Part shown: piece by piece, positions 13,201 through 28,200 of the stretch
Position numbering within the stretch: the first letter of the stretch is position 1
Layout: each line of letters opens with the position of its first letter
Assembly (NCBI GenBank): GCA_036245805.1
Contig: BTRK01000005.1
Coordinates: 49,592,553-49,656,552, forward strand
Length of the DNA stretch: 64,000 nucleotides
Reading direction: 5' to 3'
Source: Pristionchus mayeri
Lineage: Eukaryota > Nematoda > Chromadorea > Rhabditida > Neodiplogasteridae
The notes under the pieces: model-generated
The model's database searches: none
The model's input: only the letters and a program-made list of their open reading frames with translations
What the model was told of the DNA's origin: nothing
Translations under genes and position numbers: made by a program

Positions 13201-16200
13201 CTTAAAATAATTTTATATACTATCGAGACCTAAATACGAATGTGCTTGTTCGCGTTATGAGCAGGAACTATATTTTGGATGGGAAACTATTCTAGTGTTT
13301 CGGAGCAAAAAATATTCCTTGGTGGATCGCAGCTGTGCAATGTCAATGTAAACATTTGAGGATGCCGTCCTCTAATTGATCTTGCTCTCCTGGTTAGTAA
13401 AAATACAATCATTTCCCAGCCGCCTGCTGCCTCCTTACCAAACTAAAACGGATTCATGGTTATCGAATAGCTTCGAATCAAGCATGTTCCAATCTAGGTG
13501 GATCGGGTTTTTACTGTTTCTATGTAAGCGGTTGGGATGCCTATCCATAATATGTCCTTGACACCCGCTCAATAAAAACGCAATCATTCCACCACTGCCT
13601 CCTCTCCTAACTCGAATGTGTGTGCTCGCAGGATGAACGAGAGCTTTTTATTAGATGTATATTATGAAACGAATTTGTGGTTATCGAATTATAGAATAGA
13701 TTTATACATGCCTCCTTTTTTGCATGTGGATTTGTTACAATTAATTCTTTAGGAAAGGTGGGTGGAAAGAGAATCTTGTAAATATCTTCATTTCATTCCA
13801 TCAAGGAACCTTTGATGGAATTAAATGAAGATGCAGCCGAGTTTGTCAAACCACAATGTGCTGATAGTCTAGGTGGATCGAGGTTGAGTGAGGTCAATAT
13901 AAGCATTTGAGGATGCCACTCTTTAGTATTTCCTGGGTTTGTTCTATAATAACTATTAATTTTACAGCCGCCGGCCGCCTCCTCGCCCAACTCGGCTGCA
14001 GCTGCTGCATCCGTGAGCACTGAGTCGTGCACGACCGCCCCGCTGTACAACTTTACCGAGCTGTCGACGATCTGCCTGAACATCCTCATCCAGATGGCCG
14101 AGTTCTTCCCGTCGAGGTGAGGAAGGGGGGTGAAGGAGTGCGCCTGATGAACTCGCGTTCCTCGGGTGGTACAGTTTCCACTGGATTCTCCTGAAGTAAT
14201 CGGAGAAGGATTTTTCTATAAGAGGAGAAAAATAATAGCGAACAGTGGTTGAAAGGGTGGGTTAGGAATTCGTAGACTTGGCATGGCGTAATTGTTGGTG
14301 AATTCTGGTTCCACGAGTGGTATAGCTCTTTGGATCCTTCTCTAGTAATGGTCGGTCAGAACTTTTTTGAATACCTATCAAAATTGCAGAGACACGAACG
14401 AGTGCGTGGTGCGACCGATGCCCAAGATCAAGAAGGTGAGATTGCGGTTTCATAAGTGGGTAATCATGTGACTGAGTTTCAAAGGTTAATACTTGCTGGG
14501 CATTGGAGTGAAAACTTACTATGAAGAAGTGCGTGTTGACTTTGTATAAATATTACTCTTTAGTCTTTTATTGTTGCCACCAGTGTGATTGTCGCCGTTT
14601 TAGAGATAAGATAAGACTATATTGTCAGAGAACAATCGTCTCGTAATTCTTTGCACACGTGGAGAAGGGTGGAGAATGATGTTAGGAACATCATGCGATG
14701 CCATTCCTGGAGTTTAGGATGTTACAAATTGCAAACAGCCAAAATCCATGCCCAAGCATAATCTCAAACAGTCTAAGCTAAACCTTAAGTAGCCTCATAA
14801 GGAGAAAGGGGTTGAAGGGGCGGGGTCTGGTACAGGAAAATTCCCAAATTGCTTGTTGCTCCAGGTGCTGACCGAGCCGGCGCTGCTGTATCAGATCGTG
14901 CAGCTGCTGCTCACATACGACCCCCAGATCGTGCAGCGAGTCGCCACCCTGCTCTACATGATCATGCAGGTACGGTAGGAAGGAGTACTGTAAGGGGGTA
15001 CGGTAGTAGGAGGGCACTATGAGAGTATGGTAGGGAGAGTTACCGTAGATGTTCGGTCGGGAAGGATTGTGTAGGAGTACGGTAGGCAAGGATACTGTAT
15101 CAGTACAGTAGTTTCGAATACGGTATTCCCTGCAGGACAATCCCTTCCTGCCGCGACTCTACCTCTCCGGCGTCTTCTTCTTCATCCTCATGTACAATGG
15201 GTGAGTGGAACCTTCTAAACAACTGTATCCCCTAGACATAATGTGGCTACTGATGAGACGTCAGTGAAGCATGGAACCTCTTGGAGTGGAAGGAAAAATG
15301 GGTCATAACATTTTCATGTGTTAAATTGTTTAGATCGAACGTGCTCCCGATCGCTCGCTTCCTCCACTACACCCACCTCAAGCAGGCATTCCGATCGGCA
15401 GTTGTGAGCATTTTCGATTTTTTTTAAAATTTTAAAATACGGTTTTATTATTGAATAAAATTGCATGATATATGCTGTGTAAAACCGTGGGCCTTACAAC
15501 CTATTACCGCAATTAAAATTATCCTGACTCTATGATAGATTGAAACCTGGAAGTCAAGAGTAGTTTCAGTCGAGACTTGTCAGCAAAATTGCAAACTAGA
15601 TTTCTGAAATACGTAGTAGGTGCATATGGTAAGTAAAATGTATGGGCAAGCTCGCTGGTAATTATTAATTTTCAGCCCCGCCTCGACGCGCAATGTCAGT
15701 CCGTGCTCGCGCCCCTCCTGCCAGAGGCCGCCACCTTCTACCTCGAGCAGTATGGTGCGGATAAGTATGCGCAGGTACGATATGATACGGTATCTGAAAA
15801 ATTTGATCGTGAGATGAAGTTTTATGTTTTGGTCTGCAATTTAGTTTGATGTTTCACAATTGCTATTACCGCTGCAGGCTTTGGGTTTTGTCAGTATAAG
15901 CTGGTATGGTTGTCGAAAAAAATCAATTTTGTAAACAATATAGTTTGTGGTTTCACTATTGCTTTAACCTGTTTAGGCTAATGGCTTCGTCAGTATTCAC
16001 CAGACGACTAAGGCAACTAAGTAAAAAAAACAATAATATAAATTGGTCATGAAATAGGTGTAGTTTTGTTTCTTAAGATGCATTTATTGTTGCATTGAAG
16101 GTGTTCCTGGGCGAGTTCGACAATCCGGAGATCATCTGGAATACGGAGATGCGGCAGCATCTCATGCTGGAGATCGCCAAGCACGTCGCCGACTTCACCG

Positions 16201-19200
16201 GAAGACTCACGAGCAATGTCAAGGTGCGGTAACTTTGGGTGAAAATGTGATGTTATGAATTGAAAAAAAGAAAGACAGATGGCAATGCGAAACACTAGGA
16301 CTTGTATGAACGGTGAAACGTGGTGTGACAATGCCTGAGTTTTTGATGGTTGGGAAATGCCAGGTACAAGATAGGATGATGAAAAATTGTGCCATTCGGC
16401 CGTTGATATATCAAAGTCGGCATGACACAATAGTTCTCATCAGTGCTACTGCCCTTAGGAGAAGTTAGGAGGTATTTTAAAAACATCGGTAGCAAACATA
16501 TTAGTGCAGAGGAAATCCTCAGGACTTGTGTGGAGGGTGAAACGTGATTTTACCATGTTCAAGGTTTTGATGGTTGATGATTGAGAAATGTCAATTTACG
16601 GTTGGTGGGAGTCGTTATAATGTTCCTTGAGGATATATTAGATCAGTGGGAATTACCAGTATTTGCCTGCATTGTGAAACGCTATTTTTACGATGAAAGA
16701 TATTTTGATGGGCAATGCCAAGGTGTGGTGATTAAGATAAGTTTTGTATTGTACACTCGTATGTGAAAGACTTATTAGTGCTGCGAGAATCATCAGAAAT
16801 TTTCTACACGGTTAAGCGTGATCTGTCCATGGTTGTTGGTGGTTTAGTAGATTGGAGGTCATTATGAGTGTTTCATTGACATTCTAAAAAATACTCTTCC
16901 TGTGCAGGCCCTCTACCAGTACTGCCCGATTCCGCTGATCGACTATCCGGAGCTGAACAACGAGCTGTTCTGCCACGTCTACTACCTGCGGCACCTCTGC
17001 GACAAGACCCGCTTCCCCGACTGGCCCATCCGAGACCCCGTGAGTACGGTAGCATACTGTAGGTGTGAATCGAATTAAATTGTAAATCTTATATCTGAAT
17101 TACCGACAGATTGCGGTAGAACACTTGGGGGAGGGTGCAAAACATGTGGTGAAAATGGGGGACGGATAGGATCGACGCAGTCGAAAAGAAGTAGACGATA
17201 GAAAAAATATAGATGTGAAGGAAGCGTAGGGTTTCACAACACGTTCATATTCATACAACTTTTCGTGAAGCAATGGGGATCAGTTTGGAGAGGGAAAAAA
17301 ACAAATATATATTTTGTGACGATTACCACTTTCTATGTTTTCCGTATCTGGTCTACAAGCCCACACTAATAATTGTTTCTAACCCATTCTGTTCCACAAA
17401 CTCCCCCGCGCCAAAACGCCTAACCTCAACATGTCACTCCCGCCCCATGAAAGTTTCTTCGAATGTGGAATATATATCAGATCCCGTTCCTTCGCGCGTG
17501 TCTCGCTGCCTGGCACGAGGAGATCGAGAAGAAGCCGCCGGCGATGAGTGTCGAGCAGGCTGCGACCGTTCTGGAGCTGAAGACGGACGACGAGTGAGTG
17601 CGGGAGAGTGCAGTTGGGAATCAATAGCCGGATCAGCTCGATCAGAGCAAGCGAGAGAGCATGAAAAGACGAGAGCGTCAGACGATTACGGGTCATCTGT
17701 CGCAGTTGAAAAAGCGTTGCTTATATGACCGTACTAGAACTCTCCCATCGGGGTTTTGGAGCCACAATGCAGCTTCAATGCTGTTTTCAAACGTTAAATA
17801 TTTTTTCTATAACAGTACTATATATATGCGCCCGTTGATATTTCTGGCATGGAATGATTTTGGACATTACATTCGTGTTACAGGAAATTGGTATGACGAG
17901 CCAGGACTCGTGACTCCAATTGTTGGTGTTGGTTCTGTCGCAACAACAAATTAAAAAAACATTTGCAGATCGTGGCGCGAGACTTCGACGATTCGCAAGG
18001 CGTACTTCAAGCTGGCGGCCAAGTACCATCCGGACAAGAACCCCGAGGGCAGGGAGATGTTCGAGAAGATCAATGCAGCCTACGAGGTATACGGTAGGAG
18101 ATTGGGTACTGTAGGGGTCATGAATCAGGGTAGATTATTTTCTTGAGTTTAGACAAAAAAATGTTCTAGCTCACCCGGGTATTTGGCGCTGCAGCAATGA
18201 GATTAAGTTGGAAAATGCCGCGCTAGTTGATTACTTCTTGCTGGTTATGTCCACAAAATTTTAACTTTATGAATAGTACTGCATGGTATGCTACGATGTC
18301 ATTCAGCAACTATATCTCTAATATTATCTACAGTACTTCTACTCCACTCCAAGGTTACTGTATATAAGGTTGCGGTATCTTTCAGTTGCTCTCGTCTGGC
18401 GCGGGTGCTGGCGGTGCGCCGGATCCCAAGCGGATCGCGCTGTGCCTGCGGGCGCAGAGCATCATCTACTCGCGGCACTCCGAAGGTGAGCTGGGAGTAC
18501 GGTGGATCTGAAGAATTGATTTTTATCAATCATTGCACACTAGGGTTCTCTTATTGCAAAATTTTTGTATCATTTTTAGATATGTTTCATGGTCGTATAT
18601 ATAAGGCACGTGAAACATATCTGAAAATGATACAAAAGTTTCCAAAAATAGAACTCTATTGGCCACATTTTGGATGAAAATGCGGTTGTCTTACCGGTGG
18701 ATTTTGAGCAGCGGGTGAAACCCATAGTCTTTAAGCAATCTGTTTAATAATACCAGTTGCTATTCGGGTAAATAATACAAATCAATTCCCCTGCAGAGCT
18801 CTCCGCGTACAAGTACGCCGGCTACGGGCAGCTGATCAAGACGATCGATATGGAGGCCAAGGACGCCAACCTCTTCCAGAAGGTACGGTAGCCGGCGATG
18901 ATGGAGAGTACAGTAGCGCATTATTGATCGCTCTAGAACGTAGGAGTCCGTTCTAGTGAATGAAGAGACTGATTAGCCTCTCAAGATTGAGAGAACGGTA
19001 GCGCAGTATTGATCTCGTTAGAATATGCGAGTCCGTTCTAGTGCATGAAGAGGCTGATCATCCTCTCAAGATTGACAGTACATTATTGATCGCTCTAGAT
19101 TATTCCAGTCCGTTTAGTGAATGATCTATTTTAGATTTAGCATAAACGATTTCAGGTCAAGAAACTGAAAAGCAATCCAGCACGGATAGGCTCGGACGAA

Positions 19201-22200
19201 ATTGTTGGTTGCCAAATTTGTGTCGTCGTTCCCGTCTGTGCTTCTACCTGTCGGCCTTCTTCCCCTCTCTTTCCCTTGTGCATTTAAAAGGCTGCCGAAC
19301 TCTACTTTTCTACCCGCATTCCTCTAGGATATTCAATTTTCTTTTTCTTTCTATACAGTCTGCTCGGAATCATCTAGACTATCCCGGAAATTCATGTATG
19401 GTAACCGTGAAACGCAAACCACCACAGGCCACTCCCATGCTCCTTTTCCACTATATTCCTTTCCTATCGGTCTGTGCTGGTTCCCGAGCGGGCAGTTTGA
19501 TGTTTCACCTCCTTAATCACCTATTTCCAGGGCGGCGGCGAGTTGCTCTCGGCGGCCATCGAACTCGCCAACCACACGCTCATGAGCTCGGCCCTCAACG
19601 CGGAGCAGCTGAGGAGAGACCAAGGACTGGAGGTACGGTAATGGGAGAGCGGGGATACTGTAGACTCGGTCGATCGATAGTCTGAGACAGAGAATGAAAG
19701 CCCTTACTTAGAGGGTTATTAACGAGGGCTGGTCGAATAATGTGGGTCTGATCCGTCAATAGTGGTTACGGTAGGGTACAGTGGAGCCCAATCGATATTC
19801 ATATTCAGGCGCTGATGACGGCATTCGAGCGATGCGTGCCGATGGTCACGGCGGCCTCGAAGAGCGACGAGATGGCGGTGCAGGTGGGAGTGGATGATTC
19901 GTAATATTCGAATGAAGATTGCATAGTAATTGGTGCCGCGCAATGAGTGTTTGGAATGTAGAAGGGGTGAAACGGGAAGCGCACTTGTTGTCAAATATAC
20001 GGACGAGTCGACCCAGATGGGAGATTTGTATTTTTAGCTTGTAATGATGCCTAAATTGATACCGCGCAAGCAGTGTTTGGAATGTAGAGGGGGTGAAACG
20101 GGGAGCTCACTTGCTCTTAAATACCGACGAGTCCATTTAGATGAGATTTGTATTTTTTTATCTCGTACACGGTGTTACACTTGTATCATGGGAGAGGGGT
20201 TGGTGAAATTGCGGTAGTGAAACGGGGATCTCACTGGTTGCAATGCGGAATGATTCGAGATGTGCCGACGACTTCACTCAGATGGTGAAATTTAATTTGT
20301 TAACTCGAAGAAGAATCCGAAATTGATACCGCGCAAGGGGTGTTTGGAATCTAGAAAACGTGAAACTAGGTTCTTGCTAAATGATTCGAGATGTACTGAC
20401 GCTATCACAGAAATGGAGAAATTTGAATTTTTTGCTCGTACATGAAGTTGACATCGATTCCCTTGGAGAGGTAGTTGGATGTAGAGGTGCTGAAACGGGG
20501 AGCACGCGTGTTATTTTGCAGAAGATATGATTGTTTCTCTTTTCGACATTTTTATGCAATCCTTTTCTACGTTACAATTATGGATTAAAAATTTTTTTGT
20601 GAACTTTGAGATTCAAATTTGGTATAAGGAGGGTGAAACGGGAAAGGCACAATCAATAATTTCGGTGACGAAATGCGCTTTTGATTAGTCTATATTTTCC
20701 CCCAATGATCGCGTCATCATTGCTGCATTTGGAGAAGTATTTCGTTTGAAGAGAATCTGAAACGGGAAGCATACTTGTTGTCACCCCCAAATTCCTTGCT
20801 CGTACCCGTGTTTGTATTTATTTTGAAAGGGAGGGACAATTATATCGTTGACTTGTTTGAACACTATGGTTGTAATTAGGGTGAAACGGGAAAATGACGG
20901 TCAGTCAAGATTTTTTTATTTTAACAAAATTGGAATTTTCATTCCGATTTTCCCACTCCCTTCTCCCCAACCTCTCATTCCCCTTTCTCTTCACAAATTC
21001 AAATTCTCTTCCTCTCCAGGTGTGCGTGCACGTGTGCGACTGCTTCGGCACGGCTGCTCGCTTCGAGGGCTGCAGGACGAGGCTGGCCGAGTTCCCCACG
21101 CTGGCCGGCAACCTGTGCAGACTGCTCGAGTTCCCCGTAAGTCACCATTTACATACATTCGGTGAGCACTAGTGAGTTGCCATTGGAATGTCGAGTTCAG
21201 CTAGTTTCCTGTGAGTGTTTTGAAAAAGGTTGTGAAGGAACCATTAGTGGACTCTGGAGCAGTTGTCAGTTAAAAGAATTTTGAAACGAGGATGCGCGTT
21301 GGTAAAAAATATTTGTGCAGACTCCCTGTGACTACTTCTTGCCATTCTTACTATGACGTTCAAGGGCACTAAATATGGTGAAAAATATTTCCTCTATCGT
21401 AGCAGTCTCACCACCCATAGTTGTCATTAGAGCTCCCGGACTTTTATGTATTGTTTTGCAAAAGGTGATGCTGGAACGATTAGTGATCGCCAGATCTGTA
21501 GTAACTTGAAAGAGTAGTGCATCTTCGAAATACCATGTGCCACGATGCCTTTATCAGTTCTGGATGAAATTTCTCGAATTAGTTTTTTGTGATGAAAACA
21601 CAGTGGAGATTTAATTGTGGATGCCGGAGCGATGGTAATTTGATAGAGTTGTGAATCGGAGATGTGCCAGGTGGTCACTGAATTACGCGGGGAAAATATT
21701 CTGCACATTTCCTTGCTGCTATATTATTTTACTTCCTTGCAGCAACTGACGCGACTGGGCGCATCTGCGGCCGCGTGCATCGGCGCCTTCGCCGTGTGCA
21801 ACTTGCTGCAGACGCAGCTGTTCCAGGTGAGATGGGGAGGGGCATTAGGTCGGCTGAGAAGTATGACGTCATGCCGTCTTTGATGTACTAAAGGCGGCAT
21901 GGCGCCATAGTTTTCGCCCGACCTAGTGCCGAAGAGATGGAAGGAGGGATTTGTGGTTTTATTACTCCTAGGATAACCGCTTATCGGAGAGACAATTGTC
22001 AACTGCACTTAAGTCAGGCGTAAAACATGAATCAGCGTAGGTAAAAATGAATCCGATTATTATAGGAGTGTAAGTATTGGGTAGTTAGAAATGTGCTCAT
22101 GCAGCTGATCATTTTTACGATGGCGACCCCCCCTTAGGGACCAATATTGTAACGATATTCCACCTGGTGTTAAATCTGTAAATTGGCAGGCGGGTGTCCT

Positions 22201-25200
22201 CTGGCAGCTCATTCCGCACCTCTTCCACTACGACTACACGCTGGATGAGGGAGGTGAGCTAATATACGAAGTTGGAATATTTTCGAAACAATGCCCGGAT
22301 GTCCGGGTTTGCACATTAAATACAATTGGACTCCGTAGTGGTAAAGAGCAATAGAGTGGGAGCTTGTTTGCCCAAAAAATGTTTAAAATAAAATCCTTTT
22401 CACAGGCGTCACGCACTCGGAGGAGAGCAACAAGCAGACGATGGCGAACAAGCTGGCGAGGCAGAGCTGCGAGGCACTCGCCAGTCTGGCTGGTCAGTGG
22501 GGAGCAGTGAATTATCTGACTCGCCTCATTTTGCATACTCTCTCGCTGGTGAGAGAGAGCGAGAGAGCATGCAAATGGGAGAGATATAGACGATTACTGT
22601 GAGAAAAGAATGCGTAGTCCGTGGTGTGGTGTGCGAGAGTTATCACATTTTGTTGTATTACTCGCGGAACGCAGGCGAAAAACGTTCCGCGAGTAATACA
22701 ACAAAATGTGATAGCTCTCGCCCACCACACCACGGACTACGCATTCTGTTCTCAAGTAATAATGAGTGGTTTTGAGTCTAGCCGGTGAGAGTGAGGGGGG
22801 CGGCGGCGGTAGGTGGGATGACGTCATGTCACCATTGATATGTCAATTGCGAAATGATGCCATATTTCTCACCCGAACTAGGGCCGGTATGACTCTCCTC
22901 GTTTTGCGCGATTTGGATTTGTGTTAATTTTTTTGAATGTCACCTTCTAAGTAACTACTTGGAGGTACTTTGTTGACTATTCATGACATGTCGAATTTCA
23001 AATGCGCCGGGGACGGAAGTTGTAGTTGTAAAATGCTCTTTGAACTTTTCATTTTCAGGATTCCGCGACCAGACCCCGGAGAACGATGGCGTGCTCAAGA
23101 GTCTCAAGGTTGTTATTAAAAAAAAATTTTAATAAAAATATATTTTTAATTTTATAAAAATTCTAAATTTCAGGCGCTGCTCACGCCGTACGTGTGCAAG
23201 TGCATGCGCACGATGGACAACGAAGCTGTGAGTGACTTGATCTTTGATCTTTGATCTATTCATCCTGACCTACTGTAGGGAATTCTTCGCAGTAAATAGT
23301 TTCTTCACACTTTTTCGCGTTCTCTTTCGCTGGTCGGGCTGGTGAAAGATACCGTTCATAATGAGTTGAATCCTATCTGCATCCCCATCGTACTGGTGAC
23401 CTAATCGATTCCCTCTCCAGGTGCTCAAACTCCTCAATTCGAACACGGAGAATCCGTACCTCATCTGGGACAATGCGACGAGGGCGGAGCTGCTCGAGTT
23501 CGTGGAGCGCAACAGGACGAATCAGGGACAGGTCAGGAGTGGGTAGTGTTTTAGTCGATTAGGGGGCATGGTAGTTGATCGGATAGGAGGGATAATGCGG
23601 TGCACTCCTCAGCTTACATGGTGGCATGATCAATGATGATTTAATGAAGCTGAAAGAGAAATATACTAGTAGAGAGAACGGAACGTGTTTTGTTATTTTT
23701 TTGTAACCAGTGACATCACTGAATCGAAGAAACTCCGGCTTCCCGATGGCTTATCTCGTAGGCGAAACTGTGATTCTCCAAGTTTTGAGATTTTCGTTAT
23801 TTAAATTTATAATGTGCCGTTTGAATCCGGGTTGCAACACTGATAAATATTTAGAAGGAAACGATCCCGGCACTGGGTGTCTGCCATTTTCGAATATGAT
23901 AAAATAAATAATTTATATTGCAGTCGGACCGGTTCGGAGCGGAGTTCCGCCTTTCGGTGCACGCGAAGGAGCTCATCGTCGGCGAGCTGTTCGTGCGCAT
24001 CTACAACGAGCAGCCTGCGTTCGCACTCGAGGTACGGTAGCTTTGATGCCCGTGTTAGTATTAGAGATGCAGTGTCTGGTTGATTACGTTAGCTCTGTTG
24101 CCCGCGTTAATACTTGAGATAAAACGAGTTGTTGCGCAAATCAGCTTGGAGACAATTGGTCTAGGTAGCGATTGATGATAGATAATTACGCGGTGAAACT
24201 GAAAAGGAAATGTTTATAAAAATCCGGTGATAATTTTTTTGATCGCTAGGGTATGTCGATATCAAATTGTGTTCACCTGTGGTTCGGAAGATATAAAAAT
24301 CCAGCGAGACTTGAAATTAGACAACAAAGGTATCGTTGAATTTTTTTAGACTATTAGGCGGAATCTAATCGTTTCTGGCTGTGTTTCCCAGCGTATAGAT
24401 GTGAGCTGAAACTGCAAATGTACTACGGGAATGAGAATTTAGCAGGATCATTTTTACGACCATTTTTCCAAATTCTTTTATAATTCCCGCGTACCGTAGG
24501 AATTTTTGGGATGCGCGAAAGACAATTTGGCGTAATCATTTTAACAACCTATTATTTTACTATTTCTGTGATGATTTCCGCGTATCTCGCAGGAGCCGAA
24601 GCACACGTGCGCCGACCTGCTCGACTACATTGACAAGTATTCGGAGGATCTGACGGGACGGAGGAAGAACAGCGGCCAGAAGAACGGCACGAATGGAGTC
24701 GCCAATGGAAGAGCGTCCGCCGATGGAGGTACGAAATTCCCTGAGCAGGGTTTATAAGGGAAGTGAACGGTAGCCTGAGTACAGTATCCCTTTTCAGTAT
24801 TTTGAGGCATTCAGGCGCCTGAAACATATCCAAAAACGGAAACTATAAAATATTGAAGGATACTGTAGACTATCGATATTTGCAGATCTGATCCAGATCG
24901 ACTGGGAGGAGGCGACGGCGTGCGGCTCGTCGATCCCGACGGAGGAGCGAGTGAGCATGTGCATGCAGGCACTCGCGACCCTCATCGAGAACAACAATGG
25001 TGAGTGGGGGGTGGGATACTGTAGGATTACGGTTGGAATGGTTTAGGGCTACGGTGGGATTACGGTAGATAGTCGAGAGGACACCAAAAAGGTGAGTGCG
25101 GTTTGGACGCGGTAGGGTTACGGTAGGATACTTTTGGACGGCAAGCCCAGTGAGATTGATGGGTGGAGTGATTAGTTGTTGTAAGGAATTCAAGAAGATT

Positions 25201-28200
25201 GTATCAATTCCGTACCGAAAGGATTCGAGATAGGGCAATGGTGAAACCGGGAATAGGCGCCTATTTTTTTCACAATTAACTTCTACAAATTAGGCGATCA
25301 TTTGAGGCCGGCAGATGGTGCACTTGTGGTACGCAAAGGTGTCGTGATATGGACATCAGAAATTCGCAGTATTTACGTAAAATTCTTCCCTGCAGGCGTC
25401 GAGGTGCTGCTCATCGGCCGCTTCGCAATGCTCATCTCCTATCTCAGGTGAGATTCGGGTTTTGGGATTTCGATTAGATCCACCGCGTTCGGCATTTTGG
25501 CTGATGATCTGCTTCTTCAAAATTATATTTTATTGCGTTCATCGCTAATAGAGAGTTCTTACGATTCTATCTGTCTATATTTTTAAAAAAAATTTCGATA
25601 TGTTGTAATTCTTGTCATTTGCAGAGCGCGTCTCTACCCCCGACTGCAGTTCTCCGCCCTCACGGTGCTCTCGATGGCCTCCTCCAATCGGTGAGTGGGC
25701 GGGGCTTGACCTTTGATCTTTGAGACGATTGCTAACTACTGAATGCCCACTCTTGCCCCTCTTAGAAATATTTATAAAATGCGAATTTTCCCGGTGGCGA
25801 ATAGTGTTGACTAGAGTGGCACCACCTGGTGAAACGCTGCTACGGGATTCTAACTAGTGTTGTGCTTTCAATTTGAATTTGATTTTATCACTGCTGCTTG
25901 AGAATACAATCAGTTAATTATATTACATTCCGAAAATTTGTATAATGTGCAATGCGATTACTCTGAGTGAAATTTTATAGTTATTTTTAAATGTAATATT
26001 TTAAATTTCTCTTAATATTACTCGTCTTTCAGTGAGTGCGTGCACGATCTTGCGACGGTGCGCGCCTGCACCGCCATTTTCGCGCTGATGTACGATAACG
26101 AGAAGGGTGAGCGCAGATTATCGATTTTTACTTGCCACCCTGGGATACGGTAGCCGCCTTGTACGGTACTTATCGATTACCCGCCCTTGCAGCCATCGCC
26201 CCTTCTCTGCGCGCGCTCATCGCACTCGCAGCAAATGGCCAGATCGTCAAGGAGATGCTCGACTACGGTAAGGGAGGGAGGAATTATCGATTGATTTTTC
26301 TCTGGTAGATCGGTTGAACAATATTTTTTTTTTATTTGAGCAGAAGTCTTTTGAAATTTCTTCTTAAATTTATTTAACCAATCTGTCAAATTTATTCAAT
26401 AATTCTGTGATGGCGCACCAGTTCAATCCTTGTTTCTTCTGGTCCATTTAGCAATACACCGTTTTTCCTTGCCAGTAAGTCGTAGTCGAGGAGTACAAAA
26501 AATAACACTAACTCTCTCAGGCGGTCTGCTGTACATCCTGCGGGTGATCATCCAGCGACCGACTGATGCGACCGCCTCGCTGCGACTGTCGGCTGCAGAG
26601 CTGCTGGCGAAGCTGCAGGTGAGACGGATACGGTAGGAGGGCAGGAGTCTTACTGTATTTCTGGGTTGATTGAGATTGATGCGCTGGGAATCATTTGTGA
26701 CTCTAGGCACATCTGGGAAGCAGTATCTTGTGAAATGTGTTTGCAATCTTGCACTCTGTTAGATTCTGGAAAAAATGCGAATGTATAACACGCCTCTTAA
26801 CTAAGAATCGAACTGATTTCCACTTTTCTCGGATTTGGCTAAAAAGTGGTTTGTGATGTTTTTCGATATTTTGGTTGGTCCATACCAATCATAGAGATCC
26901 TGAGAATCTCATTAGCGCATCATGTTTTTGAAGCCCTCGGCACCATGGGCTAACTTGTGACAATTAACTTTGCAGCTGCATTACTCAATTCTGAGCTACT
27001 TTTGAGCAAATTTGCTTCTGAGTGACCCCCACTTATTTTCCGAGCTCTTTCGATCTGTATAAACTAGAATTCATGAAAGTGTTGTTGAACAGAGCTACAT
27101 TCAAGGTCGATTTTCTCGAACATTTAGGTGAAAGTGCAGACGAAATTTCTGGAGTGCAACGCTCTCGCCACGAGCTTCAAAATGAGTGGCTTGCGGTCTT
27201 TATCGGCTGGGGGGTTGTAGAGTTTTGCCCAGTTGAAGGTTCTAGTTTATTTGAAGTCATTTATTGCAATGCAGACCGCCCCGTTTCTGAGACTCATCAG
27301 AGAATGAGTGGAGTGTTATTGTATTCACATCTGTTTCAGTTGAACTTTAAAATGATTGATCGTTCGAACGTTAATAAATTCTCTGAAACACATGTGAACA
27401 AAATAATACTCCACTCATTCTCCGCTGAGTCTCAGAAACGGGGCGGTCTGCATTGACATAAATGACTTCAAATCAACTGGAACCTTCAAATGTGCAAAAC
27501 TCTACAACCCCCCAGCCGATAAAGACTGCAAGCCACTCATTTTGAAGCTCGTGGCGAGAGCTTTGCACTCCAGAAATTTCGACTGCACTTTCACCTAAAT
27601 TTTCGAGAAAATCGACCTTGAATGTAGCTCTGTTCAACAACACTTTCATGAATTATAGTTTATACAGATCGAAAGAGCTCGAAAAATAAGTGGGGGGTCA
27701 CTCAGAAACAAATTTGCTCAAAAGTAGCTCAGAATTGAGTAATGCAGCAGCAAAGTTGAATACCACAAGTTAGCCCATGGTGCCGAGGGCACCAGAAGTC
27801 TGATATTCAATCGAACTGTTGAGGGTATGCTTAGACATGCCAGAACAGCTCAAAATTGCATAAAACACAATTGTAGTTATTTTGCCAAATCCGACTGCTT
27901 GTTCGATCCGTACGTGAGAGGCGTGATAATTTATTCTTACCATTGCATTGGCGACTCTAGGCGCATCTGAGCTGTAATTTTTCGCGAAATGTATCTGAAT
28001 ATTTTGCAATGTAGTATCACTGGGAAAAAAATGGGCATAAAATAAATTTTCATTCCCCAGGATAACAAGCACCTCGGCCATTGTGGTTAGAGTAATATAA
28101 CTGAAATCTTGCGCTGCACTATCTTCAATATATCGTATCAAATACTAATTACCATTCCATTTCTCAGGCGGACAAGCTGACGGGTCCTCGCTGGCAGCGG

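Noticed and set aside
27022..27456. 144-codon open frame in an rme-8 intron
   Set aside because: Lies across the arms of the 26933-27790 palindrome and resembles no known protein.
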